64,000 bases of DNA from Chryseobacterium arthrosphaerae (GCF_001684965.1 NZ_MAYG01000012.1:372001-436000), one strand, 5' to 3'. Shown: positions 1 through 9,301, counted from the first letter of the stretch. The notes: generated by a model not told the origin, from the sequence alone. Numbers and translations are program-made.

Positions 1-21
1 ACCCTTTTTAATTGAAAGACT

Positions 22-1578
22 ATGAAAAAAATTATAATATCGACTATTGCTGTTTCTGCACTTCTTTTTACAGTAACCAGCTGTAAAACCGATTTTGATA
101 CTGATGTGAAAGACATTCAGGTGTCAAAAGGAAGCGCCGATTTTACAAGATATGTTGCCCTGGGAAATTCCCTTACTTCCGGATATAGAGACGGAGCTCT
201 TTATATTGACGGACAGAATGAATCTTATCCGTCAATGATCGCTCAGCAGATGAAATTAGTGGGTGGAGGAGAATTCAAACAGCCTTTAATGGCAGATAAT
301 AACGGAGGACTTATTCTGGCTACTTCGCCAACATCTACTTTGCAGATTGCCAATACAAAACTTTATATTAAAGGCTTTGTTGATGGAAGTCCTGAACTGG
401 ATAATGCCAATGGTAACGTAGCAACAACAGTTGTAAACACTGTACTTTCCGGTCCTTTTAATAATCTGGGTGTTCCGGGAGCTAAAGTAGCTCATTTATT
501 GGCTCCGGGTTACGGAAATGTTCAGGGAGTAGCTCCGAAAACAGCGAATCCTTATTTCGTAAGATTTGCATCTGAACCCAATACTTCTGTGATTGCAGAT
601 TTTAAAAAACAGAATCCTACATTCTTCTCTTTATGGATCGGGAATAATGACGCTTTATTATATGCTTTAGCCGGTGCGGACAGTTCAGTGGAAACATTGA
701 CGCCTCCGGCACAGTTTGCACAGTATTATAATATGCTGATTGATCAGATTGCAAGTACTAATGCTAAAGGAGTAATCGCCAATATTCCAAGTGTAACTTC
801 TGTTCCTGCTTTGACTACAATTCCTACAAATCCTCTGACAGCAGCTGTTTTAGGAAAAGGAAATGTTGCTGCTGGTGAAGCTGCAATTGATGATCTGAAT
901 AAGAACGTATATGGGCCTTTGAGCCAGATTTTAACAGCACTGGGAGCTGGTGACAGAATCAAACCGCTTTCTAAAACTGCAGCCAACCCATTGTTGATTA
1001 AAGATGAAAGCATTACCAATTTAGGGGCACAAATCACGGCGGCAGCGGCAGGTTCCGGAAATCCGACTTTAGTGGCTCTTTCTGTTTACCTTGGTGCTAC
1101 TTACGGACAGGCAAGACAGGCCAAAGCAGGAGATCTTATTCCTTTGACAACAAAAGCTGCTATCGGTACCCTTGAAACACTTCCTCCAGGTATCCCGGCA
1201 TCTCTTGGAGCCAGAGGAGTGGCTTACCCGTTTGCAGATAAATATGTTTTGGTTCCGTCTGAGATTACAGAAATCAATACCGCAATTGATGCTTATAACG
1301 TGACAATTAAAGCCGCAGCTACTGCAAAAGGCTATGCTTTTGTAGATGCTAATGCTAAATTAAAAGAACTTTCCAACACTTCAGGAATTGTTTGGGATGG
1401 AGTAAAATATACGGCTAAATTTGTATCAGGAGGAGCATTCTCTTTAGATGGTGTTCACTTAACAGGTAGAGGATACGGTGTTATTGCCAATGAATTTATC
1501 AAGGCGATCAATGCCGGGTATAACTCGTCTCTGCCGCAGGTAGATCCGAACAAATATTCAGGAGTTAAATTCCCGTAA
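22..1578 (+). CDS. SGNH/GDSL-type lipase/esterase lipoprotein
   Basis: Predicted outer-membrane lipoprotein of 518 residues with an SGNH hydrolase fold. A lipoprotein signal ends at Cys21 (VTSC). Block I reads GNSL with candidate nucleophile Ser50; the Asp of the classical GDSL is Asn here. Block III is GNND at 207-210, supplying the oxyanion Asn, and block V is DGVHLT with Asp476 and His479 as the rest of the triad. It probably hydrolyses a lipid or acyl ester at the cell surface; the substrate cannot be read from sequence. The 518 residues exceed a minimal SGNH domain because of an insert between blocks III and V. It is monocistronic, with a terminator directly downstream. Confidence 0.85.
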   Translation: MKKIIISTIAVSALLFTVTSCKTDFDTDVKDIQVSKGSADFTRYVALGNSLTSGYRDGALYIDGQNESYPSMIAQQMKLVGGGEFKQPLMADNNGGLILATSPTSTLQIANTKLYIKGFVDGSPELDNANGNVATTVVNTVLSGPFNNLGVPGAKVAHLLAPGYGNVQGVAPKTANPYFVRFASEPNTSVIADFKKQNPTFFSLWIGNNDALLYALAGADSSVETLTPPAQFAQYYNMLIDQIASTNAKGVIANIPSVTSVPALTTIPTNPLTAAVLGKGNVAAGEAAIDDLNKNVYGPLSQILTALGAGDRIKPLSKTAANPLLIKDESITNLGAQITAAAAGSGNPTLVALSVYLGATYGQARQAKAGDLIPLTTKAAIGTLETLPPGIPASLGARGVAYPFADKYVLVPSEITEINTAIDAYNVTIKAAATAKGYAFVDANAKLKELSNTSGIVWDGVKYTAKFVSGGAFSLDGVHLTGRGYGVIANEFIKAINAGYNSSLPQVDPNKYSGVKFP

Positions 1579-1601
1579 TAATTGATAAAATAAAAACTTA
1601 G

Positions 1602-1633
1602 AAACCACAGGAGTAAATCTTGTGGTTTTTTTT
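1602..1633 (+). terminator. Rho-independent terminator after the GDSL lipoprotein
   Basis: AAACCACA (1602-1609) pairs with TGTGGTTT (1621-1628) and is followed by a T run to 1633. The T run merges into the -7 element of prs. Confidence 0.75.
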
Positions 1634-1641
1634 TAAATTTG
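1634..1641 (+). promoter_or_regulatory. Bacteroidota -7 element for prs
   Basis: TAAATTTG matches TANNTTTG and lies 22 bp before the prs ATG, immediately after the preceding terminator's T tract. No clear TTG -33 element at standard spacing was seen. Confidence 0.5.
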
Positions 1642-1663
1642 CAAAATCTTTTAAAAAGTAAAA

Positions 1664-2602
1664 ATGGCCGATCAGTTAAGTTATCTATTTTGTACAAGAA
1701 CCAGCAGGGACTTGGCAGAGAAAATTGCCCAGAGTTATGGGAAAGAATTAGGAAAAATCAACTTTCAGGAGTTCAGCGACGGGGAATTTGAGCCTGTTTT
1801 GGACGAATCCGTAAGAGGAGGAAGAGTTTTCCTAATCGGATCTACGTTCCCTCCTGCAGACAATCTATTGGAACTTCTTCTAATGATTGATGCAGCGAAA
1901 AGAGCTTCTGCAAAGAGCATTACCGTTGTAATCCCTTACTTCGGACTTGCCAGACAGGACAGAAAAGACAAACCAAGAGCGCCGATCGGTGCTAAGTTAG
2001 TTGCGAACCTTCTTACAGCAGCAGGAGCAACAAGAGTAATGACGATGGATCTTCACGCAGATCAGATTCAGGGGTTCTTCGAAATTCCGGTAGACCATTT
2101 ATATGCTTCTACGATCTTCGTTGATTATATCAAATCTTTAAATCTTGACAACCTTACGATTGCTTCTCCGGATATGGGAGGTGCAAAAAGAGCAAAAAAC
2201 TATGCAGGTCACCTTGGTGCAGAAGTAGTAATTGCTTATAAGGAAAGAAAAAAGGCAAATGTTGTAGAAGAAATGTTCCTTATCGGAGATGTAACCGGTA
2301 AAAACGTAATCCTTATTGATGATATGATCGATACTGCGGGAACTCTTTGTAAAGCGGCAGATATCCTTATCGAAAAAGGAGCAAAAACAGTAAGAGCAAT
2401 GGCAACTCACGGAGTGCTTTCAGGAAAGGCTTACGAGAATATTGAGAATTCAAAAATTCTGGAAGTTATTGTAACTGACTCAATTCCTGTTAAAAATAAT
2501 TTGTCATCTAAAATAAAAGTGCTATCTTGCGCCCCATTATTTGCGGACGTTATGACGATGGTTCATGAGCACAAATCAATCAGTAGCAAGTTTGTTATTT
2601 AA
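1664..2602 (+). CDS. prs: Ribose-phosphate pyrophosphokinase
   Basis: PRPP synthetase of 312 residues, the usual length. It transfers pyrophosphate from ATP to ribose 5-phosphate, giving PRPP for purine, pyrimidine, histidine, tryptophan and NAD synthesis in the cytoplasm. Family motifs are intact: the flexible-loop region with YFGLARQDRKD, the metal-binding MDLHADQIQGFF, and the PRPP-binding segment LIDDMIDTAGT near residues 217-228. The ATG start gives the canonical short N-terminus. It is followed 56 bp later by rplY, a pairing common in Bacteroidota, so the two may be co-transcribed. Confidence 0.97.
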   Translation: MADQLSYLFCTRTSRDLAEKIAQSYGKELGKINFQEFSDGEFEPVLDESVRGGRVFLIGSTFPPADNLLELLLMIDAAKRASAKSITVVIPYFGLARQDRKDKPRAPIGAKLVANLLTAAGATRVMTMDLHADQIQGFFEIPVDHLYASTIFVDYIKSLNLDNLTIASPDMGGAKRAKNYAGHLGAEVVIAYKERKKANVVEEMFLIGDVTGKNVILIDDMIDTAGTLCKAADILIEKGAKTVRAMATHGVLSGKAYENIENSKILEVIVTDSIPVKNNLSSKIKVLSCAPLFADVMTMVHEHKSISSKFVI

Positions 2603-2658
2603 TTGATTTTTAATAGTTTGCAAATTAAATTAAGAACAATTTTTTAAATTTTTATAAA

Positions 2659-3312
2659 ATGAAATCTATTACAATTCAAGGTACAAAAAGAGAAAGCGTG
2701 GGCAAAAAGTCTACAAAAGCTTTACGTGATGCTGAATTAGTTCCTTGTGTTGTTTATGGAGGTGAAGCACCTTTAAACTTCTCTGCTGAAGAGAGAGCTT
2801 TCAAAGGACTAGTTTACACTCCTGAAGCACACACGGTATCTATTGAGGTTGACGGAAAAACAATTCCAGCTGTTCTTCAGGATATTCAGTTCCACCCAAT
2901 TACAGACAAAATTCTTCACGTTGACTTCTACCAGTTATCTGACGATAAGCCAGTGATCATGGAGGTTCCGGTAAGAATTACAGGACGTTCAAAAGGTGTT
3001 GTAGCTGGTGGTGTTTTACGTCAGTCTTTCAGAAAATTGAAAGTAAAAGCTATTCCTGCTAACTTACCGGATGAGATCGTTGTTGATGTTACTCCATTAA
3101 GAATCGGTAACAAACTTTATGTAGGAGGAATCAAAACAGAAGGATATTCTTTCATGCACCCTGACAATGCAGTAGTAGTTGCTGTTAAGATGTCTAGAAA
3201 TGCAATGAAAGGTGGTGCTGCAGCAATGGATGATGAGGATGAAGAAGAAGCAGAAGAAGTTGCAACTCAATCTCCTGATGTTCCAACAACAGAAGAAAAA
3301 TCTGCAGAATAA
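2659..3312 (+). CDS. rplY: 50S ribosomal protein L25/general stress protein Ctc
   Basis: Ribosomal protein L25 of the long Ctc type (217 residues), which binds 5S rRNA. It has an N-terminal L25 domain (about 1-95, starting [20 protein letters not shown]) and a C-terminal TL5/CTC beta domain (about 100-185). A very acidic low-complexity tail follows from about residue 190 (runs of D/E, then a T/E-rich end). The tail is typical of Bacteroidota homologs and is probably disordered. It sits just after prs and is followed by a terminator. Confidence 0.96.
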   Translation: MKSITIQGTKRESVGKKSTKALRDAELVPCVVYGGEAPLNFSAEERAFKGLVYTPEAHTVSIEVDGKTIPAVLQDIQFHPITDKILHVDFYQLSDDKPVIMEVPVRITGRSKGVVAGGVLRQSFRKLKVKAIPANLPDEIVVDVTPLRIGNKLYVGGIKTEGYSFMHPDNAVVVAVKMSRNAMKGGAAAMDDEDEEEAEEVATQSPDVPTTEEKSAE

Positions 3313-3336
3313 GAATTGCTTATTGCAACAATACAA

Positions 3337-3366
3337 GACCTGTCAAGTAATTGGCGGGTCTTTTTT
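3337..3366 (+). terminator. Terminator after rplY
   Basis: An 8-bp stem with two G-U pairs (3337-3344 with 3353-3360), an 8-nt loop and six T residues. Confidence 0.7.
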
Positions 3367-3528
3367 ATTGCATTTTATTCAGTCTCTCATCAGCTTTTTC
3401 ATCATCCGTCATTGAATATTTCTATCGTCTGGCATAGATCCGTACTTCCTGCGGTGCTTCCTTTCGAAAAAAAAGCCGTAAATTTGAAGAGTTCTAAATA
3501 AGGACATCTAAATTTAAAAAATAAATAA

Positions 3529-4749
3529 ATGTTTGACATTCAGGAAATAAGAAGCCAGTTTTCTATATTGGACAGAGAAGTGAATGGTAAACCCTTGGTT
3601 TATCTGGACAATGCCGCCACATCGCAAAAGCCAAATTCGGTTTTGGAAGTCTGTCACGCATATTATACAGAGCTTAACGCCAATGTTCACAGAGGAATTC
3701 ATACCTTAAGCCAGTTGGCCACTGAAGAGATGGAACTTTCGAGAAGAAAGATTCAGAAATTCATCAATGCAGAACACGATTTTGAAGTTATTTTTACCAA
3801 AGGAACCACAGAAGGGATAAACCTTATTGCTTATATTTTAACACAAAAGCTGCAGAAAGATGATGAGATTATTATTTCATATCTTGAGCACCATTCCAAT
3901 ATCGTTCCATGGCAGATGCTGTGTGAAAGAACCGGAGCCAGGCTCCGTGTGATCCCTATTGATGAAAACGGGGTGCTTCAGCTGGATTATCTTGATCAGT
4001 ATTTAAGTGAAAAAACAAAAGTGGTTTCTGTGAACCAGGTTTCCAATGCATTGGGAATTGTAAATCCTATTGAGGAAATCATTGCCAAAACCAGAAAGAA
4101 TTCTGATGCTTATATTGTGATTGACGGGGCGCAGTCTGCTCCTCATTTCGATATTGATGTTCAGAAAATGGACTGCGATTTCTTTGTATTCTCAGGCCAT
4201 AAAATGTATGCTCCGATGGGAACGGGGATCTTATACGGAAAATGTGAAATACTGGAAGCTTTGCCGCCGTTTCACGGAGGAGGGGAGATGATTGCTACAT
4301 GTTCTTTTGAAGGGACTACCTATGCAGGCCTTCCGTTTAAATATGAAGCGGGAACGCCTAATGTAGGAGGAAATATCGCCTTAGGTGCTGCTGTTGATTT
4401 TATGAACAGGGTAGGGCATGAAAATATTCAGAACCATGAAAATGCTTTATTGGAATACGCTCAAAGACAGCTTTTAGAAATTGAAGGTCTGAAAGTATAT
4501 GGTGAAAAAGCAAAAAGAACAGGAGTTGTTTCATTTAACCTGGAAGGAGTAGGAATTGCTTCAGACGTTGGAATGATCCTGGATAAAATGGGAATTGCTG
4601 TAAGAACAGGACATCACTGTACGCAGCCGATCATGAGTTTCTTTAATATTGCAGGTACAGTAAGGGCAAGCTTTGCTGTTTACAATACTTTTGAAGAAAT
4701 TGACCGTTTGGTAGAAGGAGTGAAAAAAGCACAGAGAATGCTGGGTTAA
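3529..4749 (+). CDS. sufS: Cysteine desulfurase, SufS type
   Basis: Class V aminotransferase-fold, PLP-dependent cysteine desulfurase of 406 residues, the normal group II (SufS/CsdA) length. It removes sulfur from cysteine for Fe-S cluster assembly. PLP Lys225 lies in SGHKMYAPMGTG, and the persulfide Cys364 lies in RTGHHCTQP, the short-loop SufS pattern. Other suf genes are not adjacent on the left, and a 215-bp gap with a terminator separates it from rplY, so it has its own promoter here. A strong terminator follows. Confidence 0.95.
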   Translation: MFDIQEIRSQFSILDREVNGKPLVYLDNAATSQKPNSVLEVCHAYYTELNANVHRGIHTLSQLATEEMELSRRKIQKFINAEHDFEVIFTKGTTEGINLIAYILTQKLQKDDEIIISYLEHHSNIVPWQMLCERTGARLRVIPIDENGVLQLDYLDQYLSEKTKVVSVNQVSNALGIVNPIEEIIAKTRKNSDAYIVIDGAQSAPHFDIDVQKMDCDFFVFSGHKMYAPMGTGILYGKCEILEALPPFHGGGEMIATCSFEGTTYAGLPFKYEAGTPNVGGNIALGAAVDFMNRVGHENIQNHENALLEYAQRQLLEIEGLKVYGEKAKRTGVVSFNLEGVGIASDVGMILDKMGIAVRTGHHCTQPIMSFFNIAGTVRASFAVYNTFEEIDRLVEGVKKAQRMLG

Positions 4750-4777
4750 TCGGGAATGATTTATTTAAATATAAATT

Positions 4778-4806
4778 AAAAGCAGCTTATCAGGCTGCTT
4801 TTTTTA
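4778..4806 (+). terminator. Terminator after sufS
   Basis: AAAAGCAGC (4778-4786) pairs with GCTGCTTTT (4794-4802), ending in a T run. It abuts the stop codon of the convergent small peptide gene. Confidence 0.8.
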
Positions 4807-4929
4807 TTAATCGGGTTCACAGGTACAGCGTCCGTTCCTGATCACCTGATGATATCCGTCTGCACATGCAAGGCAGATTTCTCCTCCTGCCATAATTTTT
4901 TTCATTTTGTCTTTGGTCATCTTTTTCAT
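4807..4929 (-). CDS. GG-leader (bacteriocin-like) small peptide, 40 aa
   Basis: A 40-codon gene found by translating the sufS-hemE gap on the minus strand; it is too short for most ORF callers. The leader MKKMTKDKMKKIMAGG ends in a double glycine at residues 15-16, the cleavage signature of peptides exported by C39-peptidase ABC transporters. The predicted core EICLACADGYHQVIRNGRCTCEPD has four cysteines (CxxC and CxC). A TANNTTTG element at 4959-4966 lies 30 bp upstream, supporting expression. Proteins of this form are commonly called bacteriocin-like in Chryseobacterium; the activity is unknown. No transporter or modification gene is adjacent. Confidence 0.7.
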   Translation of the reverse strand: MKKMTKDKMKKIMAGGEICLACADGYHQVIRNGRCTCEPD

Positions 4930-4958
4930 ATTAAAATAGTTTTAAAGTGTTTGTAAAT

Positions 4959-4966
4959 CAAATATA
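4959..4966 (-). promoter_or_regulatory. -7 element of the 40-aa GG-leader peptide
   Basis: TATATTTG on the minus strand, 30 bp upstream of the ATG. It is the same octamer, followed by AT, as at the second GG-leader peptide (26430-26437). Confidence 0.5.
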
Positions 4967-5003
4967 CGATAATATTGAAAAAGAATTCATTCTCAGATAG
5001 ATA

Positions 5004-5037
5004 TAGAAAAAGTCCTGTCAGTCAATGACAGGACTTT
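5004..5037 (-). terminator. Terminator of the hem operon
   Basis: A perfect 12-bp stem (5009-5020 with 5026-5037) with a GTCAA loop. On the minus strand it is followed by TTTTTC, downstream of hemE. Confidence 0.85.
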
Positions 5038-5063
5038 GTATGTTGTAAAACCTTAATGGAGTA

Positions 5064-6095
5064 TTAAAGATTCGGCTTCCAGTCAACCACTGCTCTGATG
5101 AATGCTTCAGCATTCTCTACAGGAACGTTAGGAAGAATCCCGTGTCCGAGGTTGGCAATATATCTGTCTTTTCCGAAACGGTTGATCATTTCATTCACCA
5201 TTTTCTTAATCGTCTCCGGTGTGGAGTGAAGCCTTGCGGGATCAAAGTTTCCCTGCAGGGTCATGGTATGGTTCGTCAGCGTTCTTGCGAATTCCGGCTT
5301 GATCGTCCAGTCAACACCAAGAGCAGATGCTTTAGACATGGTCATATCTTCCAATGCAAACCAGCATCCTTTTCCGAATACCACTACATGGGTAAGCGGG
5401 CTCAATGCTTCAACGATCTGGTTGATATACTGCCATGAGAACTCCTGGTAATCTGTAGGAGAAAGCATTCCTCCCCACGAATCAAAGATCTGTACCGCAG
5501 AAACTCCTTTTTCAACCTTTCTCTTTAAATAGGCAATGGTAGTATCTGTAATCTTCTGAAGCAACAGATGAGCGGCCTCAGGCTGCTGGAAACAGAAAGA
5601 CTTGGCAATATCAAATGCTTTGCTTCCTTTTCCTTCCACACAGTAACAAAGAATAGTCCATGGAGAACCGGCAAAACCGATCAGCGGAATATCATTGTCA
5701 AGCTTCTGAAGAGTCAGCTCAATAGCATCAAAAACATAACCTAAAGTATCATTCACATCCGGAGTTTCAATATTCTGAACCTGTTCCATTGTTCTGATCG
5801 GGGTATCCAACCACGGGCCAACAGATTCTTTCATTTTGAAATCAATTCCCATAGCCTGCGGAACTACCAGGATATCCGAAAAAAGAATCGCTGCATCCAA
5901 CGGAAATCTGCGGATAGGCTGCATTGTAATTTCAGCAGCCAGTTCAGGAGTCTGACATCTTGTAAAGAAGTCATATTGGTCTCTCAGGGCAATGAATTCC
6001 GGCAGATATCTTCCAGCCTGCCTCATCATCCAGACAGGAGGTCTTTCAACGGTTTCTCCGCGAAGTGCTTTTAAATATAGGTCGTTTTTAATCAT
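5064..6095 (-). CDS. hemE: Uroporphyrinogen decarboxylase
   Basis: Uroporphyrinogen III decarboxylase (343 residues, normal length), which converts the four acetate side chains to methyls to give coproporphyrinogen III. The diagnostic N-terminal signature [17 protein letters not shown] at about 18-34 carries the substrate-binding arginines. The second signature [20 protein letters not shown] and the C-terminal [11 protein letters not shown] are present. It is the last gene of hemA-hemC-hemD-hemE, 44 bp after hemD, and is followed by a perfect hairpin terminator. Confidence 0.97.
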   Translation of the reverse strand: MIKNDLYLKALRGETVERPPVWMMRQAGRYLPEFIALRDQYDFFTRCQTPELAAEITMQPIRRFPLDAAILFSDILVVPQAMGIDFKMKESVGPWLDTPIRTMEQVQNIETPDVNDTLGYVFDAIELTLQKLDNDIPLIGFAGSPWTILCYCVEGKGSKAFDIAKSFCFQQPEAAHLLLQKITDTTIAYLKRKVEKGVSAVQIFDSWGGMLSPTDYQEFSWQYINQIVEALSPLTHVVVFGKGCWFALEDMTMSKASALGVDWTIKPEFARTLTNHTMTLQGNFDPARLHSTPETIKKMVNEMINRFGKDRYIANLGHGILPNVPVENAEAFIRAVVDWKPNL

Positions 6096-6139
6096 AATCT
6101 ATTTAAACTCATATAATACCGTTCAGGTACGGCAATATT

Positions 6140-6823
6140 CTAAATTCTATTTCCAAACTCCTTTCTGATCAGCTCAAAGATGGAGGTTAGTGTATTTTCT
6201 TCGGAAGTGAAAATTTTTTCCTGAGTATAATTTCTCAGCTCACCTGAAGTCGTTTCCCCGATTGAAAAAAGTTTCATACCATTAAGGGAATTTCGCCTTG
6301 CAAAACTACGAACTCCGCTCGGACTAAAAAATACTGCAGCATGATATTTTTCAGGAATTAATGGATTGATTTCCTCCGTATTATATATTGTGATTTTTTT
6401 ATAGCTGATGTTTTGCAAAGGGAGATCTTTATCCAGAACATTAATTGCAAGATTTCCGCAAAAGTGAAGAAACTGTTCGTGCTGGCAGTTCCCGATAATA
6501 AACCTGGAAAGGGTTTCAGCGTTTTTTAAAACCTTAAAAGTTCCGAAACCGTGTTTTCTCAGTGCCCTTTTGGTCTTTTCCCCAACGCAGTAAATTTTAT
6601 TGTAATTCTTGGCCGTAAAATCTTCATTGGGCTTAAATCTGTTTTTGAAAAATGAAGTCACCCCATTGACGCTGGTAAAAATCAAAGAATAATTTTTCAG
6701 TTCAAACGGACTGATCATAATCGGTTTCGTCTTGATTACCTCAATACAGTCAACCCCAATATCCTCTCCTAATTCTTTGGATATTATATTGTGGTCTATA
6801 TTTTTGGTAAATAAGATTTTCAT
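6140..6823 (-). CDS. hemD: Uroporphyrinogen-III synthase
   Basis: 227 residues. HemD cyclises hydroxymethylbilane with inversion of ring D to give uroporphyrinogen III. The family is poorly conserved; the call rests on overall pattern (N-terminal LFTKNID, SLIFTSVNGVTSFF, a conserved YCVGEKTKRAL turn, and AAVFFSPSGVRSF near the C-terminus) and on its position between hemC and hemE. The 67-bp gap to hemC and the shared strand fit one operon. No missing segment is evident. Confidence 0.88.
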   Translation of the reverse strand: MKILFTKNIDHNIISKELGEDIGVDCIEVIKTKPIMISPFELKNYSLIFTSVNGVTSFFKNRFKPNEDFTAKNYNKIYCVGEKTKRALRKHGFGTFKVLKNAETLSRFIIGNCQHEQFLHFCGNLAINVLDKDLPLQNISYKKITIYNTEEINPLIPEKYHAAVFFSPSGVRSFARRNSLNGMKLFSIGETTSGELRNYTQEKIFTSEENTLTSIFELIRKEFGNRI

Positions 6824-6890
6824 GTCTGTAGATTAGCAAATGAAAAAAGAAGGTTAAAAAGAATTTGATCTGAAATTGATTGGTAATCTC

Positions 6891-7799
6891 TTAGATCTGG
6901 CTTTTGATTTCTGCCATCAATTCTTTTCCACCGTTTTCAAGAACAACTTTAGCAAACTTTTCTCCAAAATTTTCTGTTGAATTATACACGAAGTTTTCAT
7001 CAACAGCAATACAGTTTTTGCCATCTAAAGAGCAAAGGGCTGCTTTGAAGCGGATCTGATCACCGATGATTTCTGCAAAAGCACCAATTGGCGCAGTACA
7101 GCCTCCTTCTAAAGTGCTTAAAAAGTTTCTTTCGATCTCTACGCAGATCTGGGTAGGCTGGTGATTGATCCTGCTTACAATTTCGTTGATCTCAGGCTTG
7201 TCAGTATGTCCGGCCACAGAAATAACCCCTTGGGATGGCGCCGAAATCATCAATGGAAGCATCTCGTAATCGATTTCCATTTTCATTCTTTTGATTCCTG
7301 CAAGAGACAGGATCGTGGCATCAAAATCTCCGTCTTCCAGCTTCTGAAGCCTGGTTTGTATGTTTCCACGGATGTCTGAAAAATCGGTGGTAGGATAATT
7401 TCTCAGCCAGAATGCTCTTCTTCTCAGGCTGCTTGTCGCCAGCTTAAGTTCGTGGAATTCTTTATTTCTTGCAGATTCCTTTCTGATCAGGATGTCCTGT
7501 GGATAATCTCTTTCAAGATATGCGATCATCTCAATATTCTGAGGTAATTGAGTAGGCACATCTTTTAAAGAATGTACGGCAATGTCAATCTCATCATTCA
7601 GCAGGGCAATATCGAGGTCTCTTGTAAAGACTCCGGTGATTCCCAGGGAATATAAGGGTTGATTAAGGTTCTTATCGCCTGAAGAAACGATAGGAACAAT
7701 TTCCGTTAAATAATTATTGTTCTGAAGGTGCCTCGCAACCTCTCTAGCCTGCCAAAGAGCAAGTGCGGAATTTCTTGTTCCGATTCTAATGCTTTTCAT
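6891..7799 (-). CDS. hemC: Hydroxymethylbilane synthase (porphobilinogen deaminase)
   Basis: Polymerises four porphobilinogens into hydroxymethylbilane. The start is placed at the ATG giving MKSIRIGTRNSALALWQA (302 residues), which matches the family N-terminus; an upstream in-frame ATG would add eight non-conserved residues. The dipyrromethane cofactor Cys is residue 234 in EGGCTAPIGA. The arginine-rich substrate segment TSSLRRRAFWLRN and DIRGNIQTRLQKL are intact. It overlaps the 3' end of hemA by 14 bp, indicating translational coupling. Confidence 0.95.
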   Translation of the reverse strand: MKSIRIGTRNSALALWQAREVARHLQNNNYLTEIVPIVSSGDKNLNQPLYSLGITGVFTRDLDIALLNDEIDIAVHSLKDVPTQLPQNIEMIAYLERDYPQDILIRKESARNKEFHELKLATSSLRRRAFWLRNYPTTDFSDIRGNIQTRLQKLEDGDFDATILSLAGIKRMKMEIDYEMLPLMISAPSQGVISVAGHTDKPEINEIVSRINHQPTQICVEIERNFLSTLEGGCTAPIGAFAEIIGDQIRFKAALCSLDGKNCIAVDENFVYNSTENFGEKFAKVVLENGGKELMAEIKSQI

Positions 7800-9060
7800 T
7801 GAATTCGTTGTTTGGTTGTTCAACTAATATTTCGTGCATTAATTTACTAATTTCTTCGGCTTTTAAAGGATTATCGATGATATATTTTGCAAAACGGTTG
7901 GTGATTTTCTGGATCATTTTATCAGAAAGTTCCATATCCGTGATGTTTATGTATTTATTCTTTTTATAAAAATTGTGCATTTCGTTGCGTTCCATATTCT
8001 TTAAAACCGCTTTGAAATGATGGATATTGGGTGCCAGCTTTCTTTTTTTCTCCCACTCAATAAAGTCTTTCATGAGTTCCTTGATGATCTTTTCAGCTTT
8101 CGGGATCTCTTTTTCCCTTTGCTGGATGGTTTCCTGGATCTGTTTTGAAAGCTCATCAACGTCAATCAGTGTTACGTTTTCATTTTCGGTAACGTTCTTT
8201 TCAACGTTGTGCGGAATAGAAAGATCGATCACCAGTGTTTCTTTTCCGTTCGGGAAATGAGACTGATTGATGATAGGATGTTTGGCTCCCGTTGCTACAA
8301 TAAGAATATCTGTATTTTTTAATTCCTTGTCAAAATCAGAATAATCAACGTGAGGAATATTATATTTCTGGGAAATTTTTTCAGCTTTCTCCTGGGTTCT
8401 GTTGGCAATTTTTATTTTGGGCTGATAAACATGCTTTACAAGATTCTCAACCGTATTCTGCCCGATTTCACCCACCCCTAATAGAAGAATATTCTTTTCG
8501 GTAATTTTTTTCTGGCTGTTTAAGATATAATGAACGGCTGCATAAGAAACAGAAGCTGCTCCGTTGGAAATTCCCGTTTCATTTTTTATGCGTTTCGAAA
8601 TCTGGATGGCTGCATTGATGGCCCTTTCCAGATAAGGATTGGAGTTTTGTCGTTCTTTTTTAAAACGGCTGTATGCTTTTTTGATCTGCCCGATGATTTC
8701 AAAATCCCCGATAATCTGACTTTCAAGCCCGGCAGCCACTCTGAAAAGATGGATCAATGCTTCTTCTTTGGTAAGAATATTGGCAAACTGGAGAAAATCT
8801 GTAATGTTGACTCCGATGGTTTTGCAGTATTCTTCAGCTACTAATAGATAATTGGGTGAAGTGGTGTAGATCTCGGTCCTGTTACATGTGGAGACCACAA
8901 ATGCATCCCCAAGATCCTCCTGATGGACCCGGGAAACAAAGTTTTTGATGTTTTCATCAAAGAATGCAAATTTTCCTCTCGTTTCTACATCAGCCTTCTC
9001 GTAGCTTATTGAAAGCACGGCAAAATTGGATGTTTGATGGATGTTGGAATACTGTAACAT
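7786..9060 (-). CDS. hemA: Glutamyl-tRNA reductase
   Basis: First enzyme of C5-pathway tetrapyrrole synthesis, reducing glutamyl-tRNA(Glu) with NADPH to glutamate-1-semialdehyde. The nucleophile Cys59 is in STCNRTEIY, an Rossmann-type LLLGVGEIGQ follows at about 190-200, and a helical C-terminal dimerisation region ends the protein. The ATG at 9060 (424 residues) is chosen; a TTG four codons upstream is the alternative. It heads hemA-hemC-hemD-hemE. The hemL partner is not in this window. Its -7 element lies only about 10 bp from the ATG, so the mRNA leader must be very short. Confidence 0.95.
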   Translation of the reverse strand: MLQYSNIHQTSNFAVLSISYEKADVETRGKFAFFDENIKNFVSRVHQEDLGDAFVVSTCNRTEIYTTSPNYLLVAEEYCKTIGVNITDFLQFANILTKEEALIHLFRVAAGLESQIIGDFEIIGQIKKAYSRFKKERQNSNPYLERAINAAIQISKRIKNETGISNGAASVSYAAVHYILNSQKKITEKNILLLGVGEIGQNTVENLVKHVYQPKIKIANRTQEKAEKISQKYNIPHVDYSDFDKELKNTDILIVATGAKHPIINQSHFPNGKETLVIDLSIPHNVEKNVTENENVTLIDVDELSKQIQETIQQREKEIPKAEKIIKELMKDFIEWEKKRKLAPNIHHFKAVLKNMERNEMHNFYKKNKYINITDMELSDKMIQKITNRFAKYIIDNPLKAEEISKLMHEILVEQPNNEFNEKH

Positions 9061-9069
9061 AAGCAGTGG

Positions 9070-9077
9070 CAAATTTA
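9070..9077 (-). promoter_or_regulatory. -7 element of the hem operon
   Basis: TAAATTTG on the minus strand, with its 3' G 10 bp before the hemA ATG. This implies a leader of only a few nucleotides. A GATAATTATC palindrome lies upstream at 9114-9123. Confidence 0.45.
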
Positions 9078-9142
9078 CGTTTTTTTTAATTAATTACCCT
9101 CTGATAGTGTATATGATAATTATCGTAAAAAACTATAGCCTG

Positions 9143-9301
9143 ATAGGGGAAGTATAGAGGTGAACTGTCCTGTGGGTAAAGGTTTGCCGCTGTTTTCTTT
9201 TTTAAATTTTTTAAAACGGATGTTAAAATGATTCGTGATTTGGGTTGTGACAGTATTTTGTTTTGTCTTTTCGTGCCCTCCCCACAGGTCTTATTCCCTA
9301 T
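9143..9301 (+). other. Possible structured leader or small RNA in the hemA-mreB gap
   Basis: The 409-bp gap between hemA and mreB has no convincing ORF. It holds two nested long-range complementarities: ATAGGGGAA (9143-9151) with TTCCCTAT (9294-9301), one G bulged, and CCTGTGGG (9169-9176) with CCCACAGG (9281-9288). The enclosed sequence is AT-rich. This could be a structured RNA or chance; I do not recognise a named family. Confidence 0.25.
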
